The position numbers and the translations under genes are program-made. Below the pieces are notes generated by a model. The model was not told where the DNA came from and made no database searches. It saw only the letters and a list, made by a program, of their open reading frames with translations. Source: Dehalococcoidales bacterium (GTDB lineage Bacteria; Chloroflexota; Dehalococcoidia; Dehalococcoidales; UBA3254). Taken from it: a DNA stretch of 12,813 nt. Positions 6,901-12,692 of the stretch are shown piece by piece. Every line of letters starts with the position of its first letter. Position 1 is the stretch's first letter. The stretch is from positions 1-12,813 of the forward strand of contig JAQULX010000038.1 of NCBI GenBank assembly GCA_028718465.1, in the 5' to 3' direction.

Positions 6901-7672
6901 CGCTGGAAGGAGACACCGTACCTTCGGTGGTATCGGAACTGCTTAGGCCGATGGTAACGTCAGACGAAGGTTTGGAATCCAGAACAATTGTGAAAGTATC
7001 CGTTCCGCCGTCTTCAGTGGTTGTGAGGCCGGAGGTCGGCGTGACGGTTATTCCGGGCAGTGTATAATCAATTACTACCCAGACCTTGGAACAACGGGTG
7101 TTCGCGGACAAATAGCCGCTTCGGGCGTCTCGCAATGAAACCCCCGCTGCAATATCTTCTATATCATTCCAGGTCCATGCCCTTGGATTTGATCCAGGGG
7201 TTGTATTGTATTGCGTATAATAATCAGCCCAGGAGGTAGTGACTGTTTCCTCGTCACCATAGTAGTCCCTACTATTGAATCTCAGGTAAGTTCTGGCGCT
7301 TGGCTGCAAGTTACTACTAACATTTTCACGCTGAACTCTCATATAAATCCTGATAGAGTTTATAGTACCGGTTGGACTGGCAGGATTAGAAAAATTATAG
7401 CGATCTCTCTCCCAGTCCGAATCGTTTGTATATACGTATGTGTTATCAGATGAGTCGCTAACGCGACTATAATTGTTATATGGTGAGCCGGATGATCTGG
7501 AAAGATCTATACTAGCATCACTATCCGGATTTATTGTAGTATCCGCCGCACTGACCGGCACGGCCATGGGCGCTATGAGCGCCAGTAAAGTTAAAAGAAG
7601 GATAAACGGAAAAGCCAGGCGGACCAGCTTCTTCCGGTGAAGTCCTGTTTTTTCGACCTTTATTTTTTCCAT
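3950..7672 (-). CDS. Large secreted multidomain adhesin-like protein (Calx-beta, MBG and Ig repeats)
   Basis: This 1240-residue secreted protein has a long basic N-region and signal peptide (1-42, cleavage near VSA-AD). GAGG lies 7 bases before its ATG. Domains in order: a DNRLRE-like jelly-roll (about 44-203: DNTYVYTNDSDWERDRYNF, TINSIRIYMRVQ, AWTWNDIEDIAAGVSL, SKVWVVIDY); a Calx-beta-like domain split into 207-264 and 434-488, with a second jelly-roll-like domain inserted at 265-433; a Big-type Ig domain (490-584); an MBG_2-like domain (586-655, KVYGEDDPDLTY); a related module (657-742, VYDGSPHGGTAAV); two MBG modules (747-826 and 831-910, K-x-Y/C-G-E); and three homologous Ig repeats (913-1017, 1024-1130, 1136-1240) sharing RITVQV, SGLPLVDSVTILPG and FYYT. 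It ends in VVVIE with no anchor, SLH or LPXTG motif. It follows the TasA-like gene in the same direction and is probably co-transcribed with it. A role in adhesion or matrix building is inferred; the domains are confident. Confidence 0.85.
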   Translation of the reverse strand: MEKIKVEKTGLHRKKLVRLAFPFILLLTLLALIAPMAVPVSAADTTINPDSDASIDLSRSSGSPYNNYSRVSDSSDNTYVYTNDSDWERDRYNFSNPASPTGTINSIRIYMRVQRENVSSNLQPSARTYLRFNSRDYYGDEETVTTSWADYYTQYNTTPGSNPRAWTWNDIEDIAAGVSLRDARSGYLSANTRCSKVWVVIDYTLPGITVTPTSGLTTTEDGGTDTFTIVLDSKPSSDVTIGLSSSDTTEGTVSPSSVTFKADSIASVSQVRRPTADGNTRGAWTPDSNRYARIDEDPYDDADYMTGTSTSSGSARQLFTFSNFNVPADATNIRLTVHFRARDDSTGSGNIAAAIRVDGNNWYGDLENTGNSFAQYSHTWSSNPEGGAWTVDEINGVSGDEFQQFGVYSTDLSPDVRVSAVWAEVACDIPVPGNWDIPQTVTVTGVDDDLYDDDIAYTVITAPAVSGDPAYNGVDAGDVSVTNINNDTIISTTLNVSPASGAYGGTVDLTASLSPAVSGKTINFTLNGASVGTVDTDAGGVAAVTGVSLSGIDAGTYVGGVAAGFAGDSGYSSSSGSNDLTVSPKPLTVTSDAQSKVYGEDDPDLTYTSSLEGIAFSGALARDPGEDVGSYAITQGDLSAGDNYSITFVGASITITQASSAITIVAEDAVYDGSPHGGTAAVAGAGGLNESLTVSYTGRDGTAYGPTGAAPVNVGDYTASAEFAGDANHSGCSAGRDFSITAAGLTITASDASKTYGETITFTGTEFSVTGLASGESIAGVTLASDGAAASAQVGTYDIIAEDAVAGPNTDLANYSITYKKGFFLVLPKVLTITAHDAVKTCGEELIFNGTEFFVAGLVGTDSVTSVELYSEGAAAAAAPGTYPIKPSNAQGTGLTNYAMNYVGGTLTVNAYKLVIITPEQTFTQGGVSGRITVQVRDSDEEAIIMTVPLTVSLTSTGSTGQFALNASGLPLVDSVTILPGTTSAGFYYTDAEAGAPVITVSAEGYTGDSQTVTVLARAEGPAGVVIVNETIPPFTEGGVSERITVQVQDSQGIPVKVTVPLAVSLTSTPGSTGRFALNASGLPLVDSVTILPGAGSATFYYTSSAAGDYTITAGADGLESDSKDVTVNAIPAPADRIAVITGDAITVKKGTVSGRIAIQLQRDGAPIKVTAPALVALSAGAGSFGKNGNGLPVIGSVTVLPGTSSAVFYYRAPNAAGEQTITVSGDGFEAAVITVVVIE
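4391..4463 (-). repeat. 73-base direct repeat, copy 1
   Basis: This segment encodes part of the second C-terminal Ig repeat of the large adhesin. It differs from 4730-4802 at only 4 of 73 positions by my count. Such identity between otherwise diverged domain repeats points to recent duplication or gene conversion. Confidence 0.85.
4730..4802 (-). repeat. 73-base direct repeat, copy 2
   Basis: This is the partner of 4391-4463, in the first C-terminal Ig repeat. The copies are offset by 339 bases (113 codons), so recombination between them would remove or add one whole Ig domain in frame. Confidence 0.85.
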
Positions 7673-7697
7673 GGTGTTTCCTCGCTTTTTTACTACT

Positions 7698-7779
7698 GAC
7701 GGGCTTCATGCCCTCTTTTACCACCGCGGGCATTTTGCCCGCACGGGTGAGTTCCGGCCTTGACGGGAACTCACCCGTG
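7698..7779 (-). other. Cluster of three hairpins between TasA-like and adhesin genes
   Basis: Going downstream on the minus strand from the TasA-like stop codon there is a perfect 14-bp stem (7742-7755 with 7766-7779, 10-base loop), then a small CGGGC/GCCCG hairpin (about 7728-7742) and a GGGC/GCCC hairpin (about 7700-7712). No U-tract follows the large stem. The arrangement would let the small subunit be expressed in excess of the adhesin, by partial termination or 3'-end protection after RNA processing (inference). Confidence 0.6.
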
Positions 7780-7791
7780 TAACAGCCGGCA

Positions 7792-8349
7792 CTATTCAAA
7801 ATGGAACTGGGTAGCAGTTAAAGGAATGGTGACGGTATAAGTCGCTTTTTGCACCGGATCGACAAAATCACCGGACCCTTCATCTTCACCCGGGATATAC
7901 AGGAAATAGGAGTACCAGGCACTGACGGCTTGAGGCTCGACTATCACCTGGCTGCTGATATCAGGAACAACCGCGGCAATATTGGATACCTTTTTGTTGC
8001 CGTATTTAACCACCGCATCACCCGGAGTCAGGTAGAAGGGAACGGTGCCGTTGTTGACAACCCTGAACCAGATTGTCTGGTTGAAACCGGGATAGGCATC
8101 GGTGACAGTTACTTTCAATACATCTTCCAGTTCGGCTTGCGCCGCATCAGTTTTTCCACTGCCGTCGATTTCATAGCTAAGCTCGGCATAGGGATCGGTA
8201 TCAATGCTGGCATCATAAAAGCCGGCAGAGATATAGCCCATGTTGACAGTGTTTTCAATCGTTAAATCCTGCGCCCAGGCGGCGTAACCCACGCCCATCG
8301 CGCCCAGGGCGATGACCAGAGCAATAAGAATCAAACCTAATTTTTTCAT
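7792..8349 (-). CDS. TasA/CalY-like SipW-type secreted fibre subunit
   Basis: This 185-residue protein has AGGGAG 5 bases before its ATG. The N-terminus MKKLGLILIALVIALGAMGVGYAAWAQ is the hallmark of SipW-dependent signal peptides (LGxxGVGYAAW), with cleavage expected around residue 26. The mature part resembles TasA/camelysin-type beta-sandwich proteins: LTIENTVNMGYI after the cleavage site, then KVTVTDAYPGFNQTIWFRVVNNGTVPFYL (75-107), a typical AYPG-NxGTxP signature. The C-terminus closes with ATYTVTIPLTATQFHFE. In Bacillus, TasA forms biofilm fibres after processing by the ER-type peptidase SipW; here an S26B peptidase gene lies 0.9 kb away, divergently. This gene leads the minus-strand operon with the large adhesin. 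It is likely the major fibre or matrix subunit. It is not the metalloprotease that the M73 'camelysin' family name implies; no HExxH motif is visible. Confidence 0.8.
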   Translation of the reverse strand: MKKLGLILIALVIALGAMGVGYAAWAQDLTIENTVNMGYISAGFYDASIDTDPYAELSYEIDGSGKTDAAQAELEDVLKVTVTDAYPGFNQTIWFRVVNNGTVPFYLTPGDAVVKYGNKKVSNIAAVVPDISSQVIVEPQAVSAWYSYFLYIPGEDEGSGDFVDPVQKATYTVTIPLTATQFHFE

Positions 8350-8479
8350 TTTTTCTCCCTTTTTTCTCTATTTTTTAGTCGGACCATTTTCTTCTGATTT
8401 CTCCCCTCCCGGAACGCTCCGCCGGGCTGCGCCCTCCGGAATTACCGGAAAAGAAGGGAACGGAACAATTAAATTATTC

Positions 8480-8488
8480 TCACCTCAT
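8480..8488 (-). other. Shine-Dalgarno followed by a two-codon ORF (ATG-AGG-TGA)
   Basis: On the minus strand, GAGGAGGAG (8491-8499) is followed after two bases by ATG AGG TGA. An overlapping GTG frame gives a four-codon ORF. This sits about 130 bases upstream of the TasA-like start, directly after the hairpin at 8500-8543. It could be a ribosome-stalling or standby site, or chance. Confidence 0.2.
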
Positions 8489-8499
8489 GGCTCCTCCTC

Positions 8500-8543
8500 G
8501 ATGCAGAAAAGAGCCCTGCCGGGACTGCCCGGACTTCTGCATC
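8500..8543 (-). other. Long inverted repeat in the TasA-like leader
   Basis: GATGCAGAA (8500-8508) and TTCTGCATC (8535-8543) form a 9-bp stem that encloses a smaller CCGGG-ACTG-CCCGG hairpin (8519-8532). It lies between the upstream terminator and the TasA-like start, so it would be in the 5' UTR if readthrough occurs. Confidence 0.5.
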
Positions 8544-8593
8544 TATTCTCATAATTTTTGGCTGTCTGCATATGCGCATCTCTCGAATTCCTG

Positions 8594-8625
8594 AAAAAAA
8601 TAACCGGCCTTTGACGAGGCCGGTT
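8594..8625 (-). terminator. Strong intrinsic terminator upstream of the TasA-like gene
   Basis: On the minus strand AACCGGCCT-CGTCAA-AGGCCGGTT forms a perfect 9-bp stem with a 6-base loop (8602-8625), followed by A and seven T (complement of 8594-8600). This is the clearest intrinsic terminator in the window. It lies about 245 bases upstream of the TasA-like start in the same orientation, so it ends a separate short transcript or attenuates the operon. Confidence 0.8.
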
Positions 8626-8866
8626 TCACTATTCGCTCCCTGCCGCCCAAGTGACCAGATACAGGCGGCAGATCGTCGCATCCAGGGACTATTCTTTTTT
8701 TTGTTCAGTCTTCGCTTCTACCAGTCCTGTCATTCCGAACCATTTTTTTGCCCCTGAGGGAACTCGAAGGCATTGCAACGGCAGGAGGGAGGACCGGGCT
8801 GTTCAATTTTCCAGGGGACTTTTTGAAGGTATAACCGGAGCGCCAGTACCTTAGTCCCATTACCAT
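8594..8866 (-). ncRNA. Candidate leader RNA or small RNA
   Basis: A minus-strand promoter (8873-8900) and the intrinsic terminator (8594-8625) bound a transcript of about 270 nt with no convincing ORF. Its 3' part can fold: TGCCGCC pairs with GGCGGCA and continues as TCCC with GGGA around a 14-base one-sided bulge (roughly 8636-8690), immediately before the terminator. GAATAGT occurs on both sides of this fold. The layout suits a transcription-attenuating leader (riboswitch-like) for the TasA-like operon or an independent sRNA. I could not match it to a known riboswitch class. Confidence 0.35.
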
Positions 8867-8872
8867 ATGTCC

Positions 8873-8900
8873 AGTCTAGCAGGTGAGTTTTTTCGGTCAA
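8873..8900 (-). promoter_or_regulatory. Minus-strand promoter upstream of the TasA-like operon
   Basis: On the minus strand TTGACC (8895-8900) and TAGACT (8873-8878) are separated by 16 bases, matching the consensus at 5 and 4 of 6 bases. The start would be near 8866. The transcript meets the terminator at 8594-8625 before it reaches the TasA-like gene. Confidence 0.5.
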
Positions 8901-9156
8901 CTGCAATTAAACTGCCTTAACTTAACTATTCTTCCCGACTTTTTTTCGAAAGGAGCCCTGGCGGGGTAAAAACGGCCCATTTTGGGGGGCATTATCAGGC
9001 AGATGCCTCCACGCCCGGCCCGCAGGATACCGGCTGTCCCGCCTCGCCCCAGGCCGGCGGACTCAAGGCATAGCCCGCCGTGACAGGGAGGACATGGTGA
9101 CCGGCCCGCCGGTAGTACTTTAATCCCGGAGCAGGCGTATTTTAGTCTCAATTTTA
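8901..9156. other. Divergent spacer without recognisable gene
   Basis: This part of the 876-base spacer between the divergent operons shows only short open frames without ribosome binding sites, plus scattered GC-rich inverted repeats. I see no gene, tRNA or repeat array in it. Confidence 0.4.
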
Positions 9157-9185
9157 TTGAATTCACTTACCTTATCCTGTACACT
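9157..9185 (+). promoter_or_regulatory. Promoter of the signal peptidase gene
   Basis: TTGAAT (9157-9162) and TACACT (9180-9185) are separated by exactly 17 bases in an AT-rich stretch. The predicted start near 9192 gives a leader of about 35 nt to the GTG at 9226. Confidence 0.6.
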
Positions 9186-9225
9186 AGGGAATTGCATTAA
9201 CGGAGAGTGAGGTCCAAGAGGAGAG

Positions 9226-10386
9226 GTGACAGCTTTAGTCGTACCGGCAGCCGCGGCGGCCGTTTATCTGATAATCCACCTGGCCCTGCCCCTGGCGCCG
9301 GTTGATATGATGGTCCGTACCTACATCTTTCAGCCGCTGCTGTGGGGACTGCTGATACTGGCTGTCCGCTTTTTACCGGCCTACCGGCCACCGGGCAAGG
9401 AGAGGCTGAGGAACAACTTTATCTTCCTGGCGGCAGGCATCGCTTTTTTGCAGATCATCCTGTATGTCATCGGCGGGCTGTTCTCCGGTTTCGGGAAAAA
9501 CCCCGCCTCACTGACCGCCACCGGCATAACGGCCAACCTGTTCCTCACCGGCGCAATGCTGGTAGGAATAGAACTGAGCCGGGCTTTCCTGGTGAACCGG
9601 TCCGGCAATAAAAATGTTTTCCTGACCGTCACGCTGGCATCCCTGCTGTTCACCGCACTCGGCATCCCTTTGAAACAGCTTACCGGCTTTCAGCCGGATA
9701 TGCAGTCCGTCAGCCTGGCGATGTCTTCCTGGCTGCCTCTGCTGGCGGAGAACCTCCTGGCTTCACTGCTGGTCATGGCAGCCGGGGCCAGGGCTTCGCT
9801 GGCCTACCGCGGGCTGCTGGCGGCATTCTGGTGGTTGTGCCCGGTGCTGCCTGACATCAACTGGGTATTCAAGGGGCTCTTCGGAGCGGCGGTGCCGGTG
9901 CTGGGAATGATGCTGGTAAACAGCTATTACACCCAGGAAGCCCGCCGGGGAACGAGAGGAAAGAAATCCACCCGCGGCTCCACCCTGCAAGGCGGCTGGA
10001 TCGCCGCCTCCCTGGCCTGCGTGGTGATAGTCTGGTTCGCCGTGGGAATCTTCCCGTTTCAGCCGCAACTGGTGGGCAGCGGCAGCATGAGTCCCGCCCT
10101 GAAGACCGGCGATATCGCGATTGTCGCCAAAATGCCGGCCTCACGGATCAGTGAGGGGGACATCATCCAGTTCCGCAGCCAGGATAATACCACCATACTG
10201 CACCGGGTGGTCGGGACGGACCAATCAACGGATCACGGGTCATTTATCACCAGGGGCGATGCCAACAGCGCGGAGGATCCGGAACCGGTGCGGCCGGAGA
10301 ACGTCATCGGGAAGGTGGTCTTTAATGTGCCGGCGGTGGGGCTGGTTTCAATATTTATTAAAAATATTTTTTCCGGTGGGGGGTGA
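9226..10386 (+). CDS. Polytopic membrane protein fused to S26B (SipW/ER-type) signal peptidase
   Basis: This 386-residue protein begins at GTG behind AAGAGGAG (9216-9223). The spacing is tight, but no other upstream in-frame start fits. Residues 1-235 contain about seven or eight hydrophobic helices (near 3-25, 33-50, 64-86, 99-121, 130-147, 166-190, 192-232). After a basic loop (ARRGTRGKKSTRG) a last helix (256-276) precedes the catalytic domain: GSGSMSPALKTGD with nucleophile Ser287, LHRVVG with His326 in place of the Lys of bacterial LepB, and TRGDANSAEDPEPV (D345, D351), then the conserved GKVVFNVPAVG. This Ser/His arrangement defines the SipW/Sec11/archaeal S26B branch, which cuts signal peptides on the outer face of the membrane. 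SipW is about 190 residues, so the N-terminal polytopic half is an extra domain of unknown function. The nearby TasA-like protein with a SipW-type signal is the likely substrate. Confidence 0.88.
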   Translation: MTALVVPAAAAAVYLIIHLALPLAPVDMMVRTYIFQPLLWGLLILAVRFLPAYRPPGKERLRNNFIFLAAGIAFLQIILYVIGGLFSGFGKNPASLTATGITANLFLTGAMLVGIELSRAFLVNRSGNKNVFLTVTLASLLFTALGIPLKQLTGFQPDMQSVSLAMSSWLPLLAENLLASLLVMAAGARASLAYRGLLAAFWWLCPVLPDINWVFKGLFGAAVPVLGMMLVNSYYTQEARRGTRGKKSTRGSTLQGGWIAASLACVVIVWFAVGIFPFQPQLVGSGSMSPALKTGDIAIVAKMPASRISEGDIIQFRSQDNTTILHRVVGTDQSTDHGSFITRGDANSAEDPEPVRPENVIGKVVFNVPAVGLVSIFIKNIFSGGG

Positions 10387-10409
10387 GGAGGTGGGGGAAG
10401 GGGAATTAT

Positions 10410-10458
10410 GATTAAAGATTAAAGATTAAAGATTAAAGATTAAAGATTAAGGATTAAG
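10410..10458 (+). repeat. Heptamer tandem repeat (GATTAAA)5(GATTAAG)2
   Basis: Seven perfect-register 7-base units lie 23 bases after the peptidase stop codon and about 225 bases before the DUF5305 start. Arrays like this can change copy number by slipped-strand mispairing. Here that would change spacing in the intergenic region, not a reading frame. Confidence 0.95.
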
Positions 10459-10482
10459 GAGGGGGAGAAGGAGACCGGGTAG

Positions 10483-10503
10483 ATTCCGTGTCGAGCACGG
10501 AAT
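10483..10503. repeat. Small inverted repeat (ATTCCGTG-TCGAG-CACGGAAT)
   Basis: An 8-bp stem with a 5-base loop is followed by GACA. It has the form of common dispersed intergenic repeats (ATTCC...GGAATGACA). With the heptamer array it suggests that the 280-base spacer is repeat-derived. Confidence 0.6.
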
Positions 10504-10642
10504 GACAAGAGAGGGAGATGCCTCCAGCATGACAGGAGAGAAGGGAAAGGATGGTTCAAGCGGGGTGGATAGTAAACAAGGTCTGACGGGGGCAATCCGG
10601 CAGACAGGATGCCGGCAATAACGATATAAGGGGGAGGGAAAA

Positions 10643-10656
10643 GTACTTTTAAGTAC
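10643..10656. promoter_or_regulatory. Palindrome upstream of the DUF5305 gene
   Basis: GTACTTTTAAGTAC is an inverted repeat (GTACTT/AAGTAC around TT) lying 28 bases before the preferred start. It could be an operator. No good promoter hexamers are evident nearby. Confidence 0.3.
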
Positions 10657-10684
10657 CCCAGATTATATGGAGAAGGCAAAAGAT

Positions 10685-12625
10685 ATGATTGGACGTTTAT
10701 TGAAGTGGACCAGGGAGCGGCGCGCCGCGCTGCGCCTGTACCTGACGGTTATCTGCGGAGCGGTGGTGATTCTGGCGCTGACCGGAATCTTCGTGACCGC
10801 GTCTCTGCCGGAACAGGTCCGGCACGAGGAAACACTACTCCAATATCAACAAAAAAGCGATTTCGATTACGCGGTCCACCTGGAGCCGTCACCACTGAAC
10901 GGGGTGTCTCCTGTGTCGACCTACCCCGCGGCCATCGTGAATAACATGGCCTTTACCTATACCTACCAGCAGGTGGAAAAAGAAACGGAGACCGTCTCCA
11001 TTGAAGCGGTGATGGAAAATCCCGGCATCTGGCGCAAGGTCATCCCCCTGGCGGCGGAGACCGATATCAAGGGAGATTTCTCGATTTCCTTTTCCCTGGA
11101 TTTGATCGACATCAGGCAGCAGTTCGCCGTCATCGAGGAAGAGCTCAAACTGCCCGACAACAAGCGCGATCTGACGGTTTATGCCAGGGTCAAAAGCTCA
11201 CAGGGGCTTTTCATCCAGGCACTGCCGCTGAAGATCAGCGAAACTTTAGTCGAGGTCAGCAACGATCTTATCTACAGCCGACTGTGGTGCTCCGGGGCCT
11301 TCCAGTACACCGTCAACCTGGCGCCCAGCTCGGCCTTCGAAACCACGACTGTCGCCTCACCGGTATTCGACAGCGCCCTGACCACGCTCCGACCCGGACC
11401 GGCGGTCCCGGCCAGGCTGGCGCGGGGAATGGAGGCCAGCCTGGTTTACGGCTTTTCAGCTTTGAAGCCGGTGCGGGACCTGACTTCGGAGATAGAGGTC
11501 ACCAGCATCCTGGAGACCGGTAAGCTGGGGAGCCGGACGTTCCCGGTACTGAGTACCACCCGGAACGGTGATTTCAAGCTTTATTTCCCGGTCGACCTGG
11601 CCGGTTATCTGCAAACGCTGGATGCAGCCGGCACCGAGACCGGGATAGGGCCGGATGCCAGCACGCTGACCATCGCCGCCCGGGTCCATACCACCGGCAT
11701 GTCCGAGTTCGGCCCCATCGATGTAGTCCAAAATCCGGTCCTCAAGGGGTCCATCAAAGGGAACCTCATCACCTGGGACGGGGAGCTGAGCCAGACGCAG
11801 CCCGGAGCAATCAGCGAGGTCCGCTACCTGCCGAATCCCGACCGGTACCTGGGGCTCTCCGCTGCGGGAGTCCGCAACCTGACCCGGATTGTTTTCGGCA
11901 TTTTCGTGATATTCCTGGGCCTGCTGATCTTCTGGAAGCCCGGTTTGAAGTCCGGCCTGCCTTTACGGCCCGGCAAAGAAAACACGCGCATCCGGAAGAA
12001 ATACCGGTCGCGGATTGTGGAATCGCTGCCCGGCTACTACAACAACACCGGGAATTCCGTCCTGCTGGGCTCTTTCGAAGACCTGCTGAAGGTGTCCGAC
12101 GACCTGGGGAAACCCATACTGCACCACCTCCTGGAATCAGGGGAGAAGTACCACGCATATGCTGTGCCGGACGGGGACACCAACTATCTGTTTGTGGTGA
12201 ATGAGGAAGGGGAAATTTATGTTCCGGATGAGGGCGGCAATGAGCCTGCGGAGGGCCCCGGCCCGGGTGGGGAGGGGGGCGGAAGGACCGGTCTTTCTCC
12301 GGAGGGCACCGGCCCGGCACAGCCCATCCACGAAGGAGAGTATGGAACAGATGGCGCGCCTGCGAGGCAGGGAACAGCCACGGCCGTAGCTGATTTTCCG
12401 ATAGAGGAGCAGACTGCTTATCAGCCGGCGAGCGGGAACGGCGGGGGAAACGGCTTTTCACCGGAGGGAGCGCAGGGTATTTTAGAGCAATCGACCGGCG
12501 ATAACTTCCAGAAGGATGTCGATACGGCTTTCGAGATGATGAGAAAAGAAATGATGGTGGAGCAGTCCGAGACGGAAGAGCATCCGTCAGAAGACTTCCC
12601 GCAGGACGGCCGGACGGTATTATAG
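10685..12625 (+). CDS. DUF5305-like membrane protein with duplicated ectodomain
   Basis: I prefer the ATG at 10685 (646 residues) because GGAGAAGG lies 8 bases upstream; the in-frame ATG at 10667 (652 residues) has no ribosome binding site. An N-terminal helix (about 18-39) leads to an outside domain (about 45-395), a second helix (about 399-419, RIVFGIFVIFLGLLIFW) and a cytoplasmic tail. The tail carries GNSVLLGSFEDLLKVSDDLGKPILHHL and HAYAVPDGDTNYLFVV, close to the tail of DUF5305 proteins of archaea and some bacteria (S-xEDL-x-A/S-x-D-L-x-K-P-I-x-H, then Y-x-V-x-D-G). The ectodomain contains two related units (about 59-180 and 203-344). The last 130 residues are Gly/Pro/Glu-rich and end in an acidic, Met-rich helix (FQKDVDTAFEMMRKEMM). 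DUF5305 has no established function. Its place after an S26B peptidase suggests a partner in secretion or assembly. Confidence 0.8.
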   Translation: MIGRLLKWTRERRAALRLYLTVICGAVVILALTGIFVTASLPEQVRHEETLLQYQQKSDFDYAVHLEPSPLNGVSPVSTYPAAIVNNMAFTYTYQQVEKETETVSIEAVMENPGIWRKVIPLAAETDIKGDFSISFSLDLIDIRQQFAVIEEELKLPDNKRDLTVYARVKSSQGLFIQALPLKISETLVEVSNDLIYSRLWCSGAFQYTVNLAPSSAFETTTVASPVFDSALTTLRPGPAVPARLARGMEASLVYGFSALKPVRDLTSEIEVTSILETGKLGSRTFPVLSTTRNGDFKLYFPVDLAGYLQTLDAAGTETGIGPDASTLTIAARVHTTGMSEFGPIDVVQNPVLKGSIKGNLITWDGELSQTQPGAISEVRYLPNPDRYLGLSAAGVRNLTRIVFGIFVIFLGLLIFWKPGLKSGLPLRPGKENTRIRKKYRSRIVESLPGYYNNTGNSVLLGSFEDLLKVSDDLGKPILHHLLESGEKYHAYAVPDGDTNYLFVVNEEGEIYVPDEGGNEPAEGPGPGGEGGGRTGLSPEGTGPAQPIHEGEYGTDGAPARQGTATAVADFPIEEQTAYQPASGNGGGNGFSPEGAQGILEQSTGDNFQKDVDTAFEMMRKEMMVEQSETEEHPSEDFPQDGRTVL

Positions 12626-12633
12626 GCGGCCGC

Positions 12634-12660
12634 CCCCTCCCCAAGGTAGAGGGGAAGGGG
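12634..12660 (+). terminator. C/G-rich hairpin after the DUF5305 gene
   Basis: CCCC-T-CCCC (12634-12642) pairs with GGGG-AA-GGGG (12651-12660, one bulged A) around an 8-base loop, followed by TTTGGGT. It begins 8 bases after the stop codon. It is a probable transcript end, although the U-tract is only three bases. Confidence 0.45.
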
Positions 12661-12665
12661 TTTGG

Positions 12666-12692
12666 GTAGGCGGGTCCGAGACCCGCCTCTAC
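12666..12692. repeat. GTAG-GCGGGTC...GACCCGC-CTAC dispersed-type hairpin
   Basis: GGCGGGTC (12669-12676) and GACCCGCC (12680-12687) form an 8-bp stem with a CGA loop. Outer GTA/TAC pairs across a two-base bulge. The form GTAGGGGCGGGTTT...AAACCCGCCCCTAC is a frequent dispersed hairpin that I recall from Chloroflexota and some other genomes. A related GGCGG/CCGCC hairpin follows at 12705-12724. Confidence 0.55.

Noticed and set aside
8469..8681. 70-codon minus-strand ORF upstream of the TasA-like gene
   Set aside because: It runs straight through the strong intrinsic terminator at 8594-8625 and shows no protein-like motifs.
8897..9166. 89-codon minus-strand ORF in the divergent spacer
   Set aside because: It overlaps both the minus-strand promoter (8873-8900) and the peptidase promoter (9157-9185), has no ribosome site, and its product has no recognisable features.
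10410..10458. Possible CRISPR-like array
   Set aside because: Units are 7 bases with no spacers, so this is a simple tandem repeat.
11811..12644. 277-codon minus-strand ORF opposite the DUF5305 gene
   Set aside because: It is antisense to a gene with a clear domain structure; its composition is Arg/Pro/Ser-rich, as expected of a GC-rich shadow frame.
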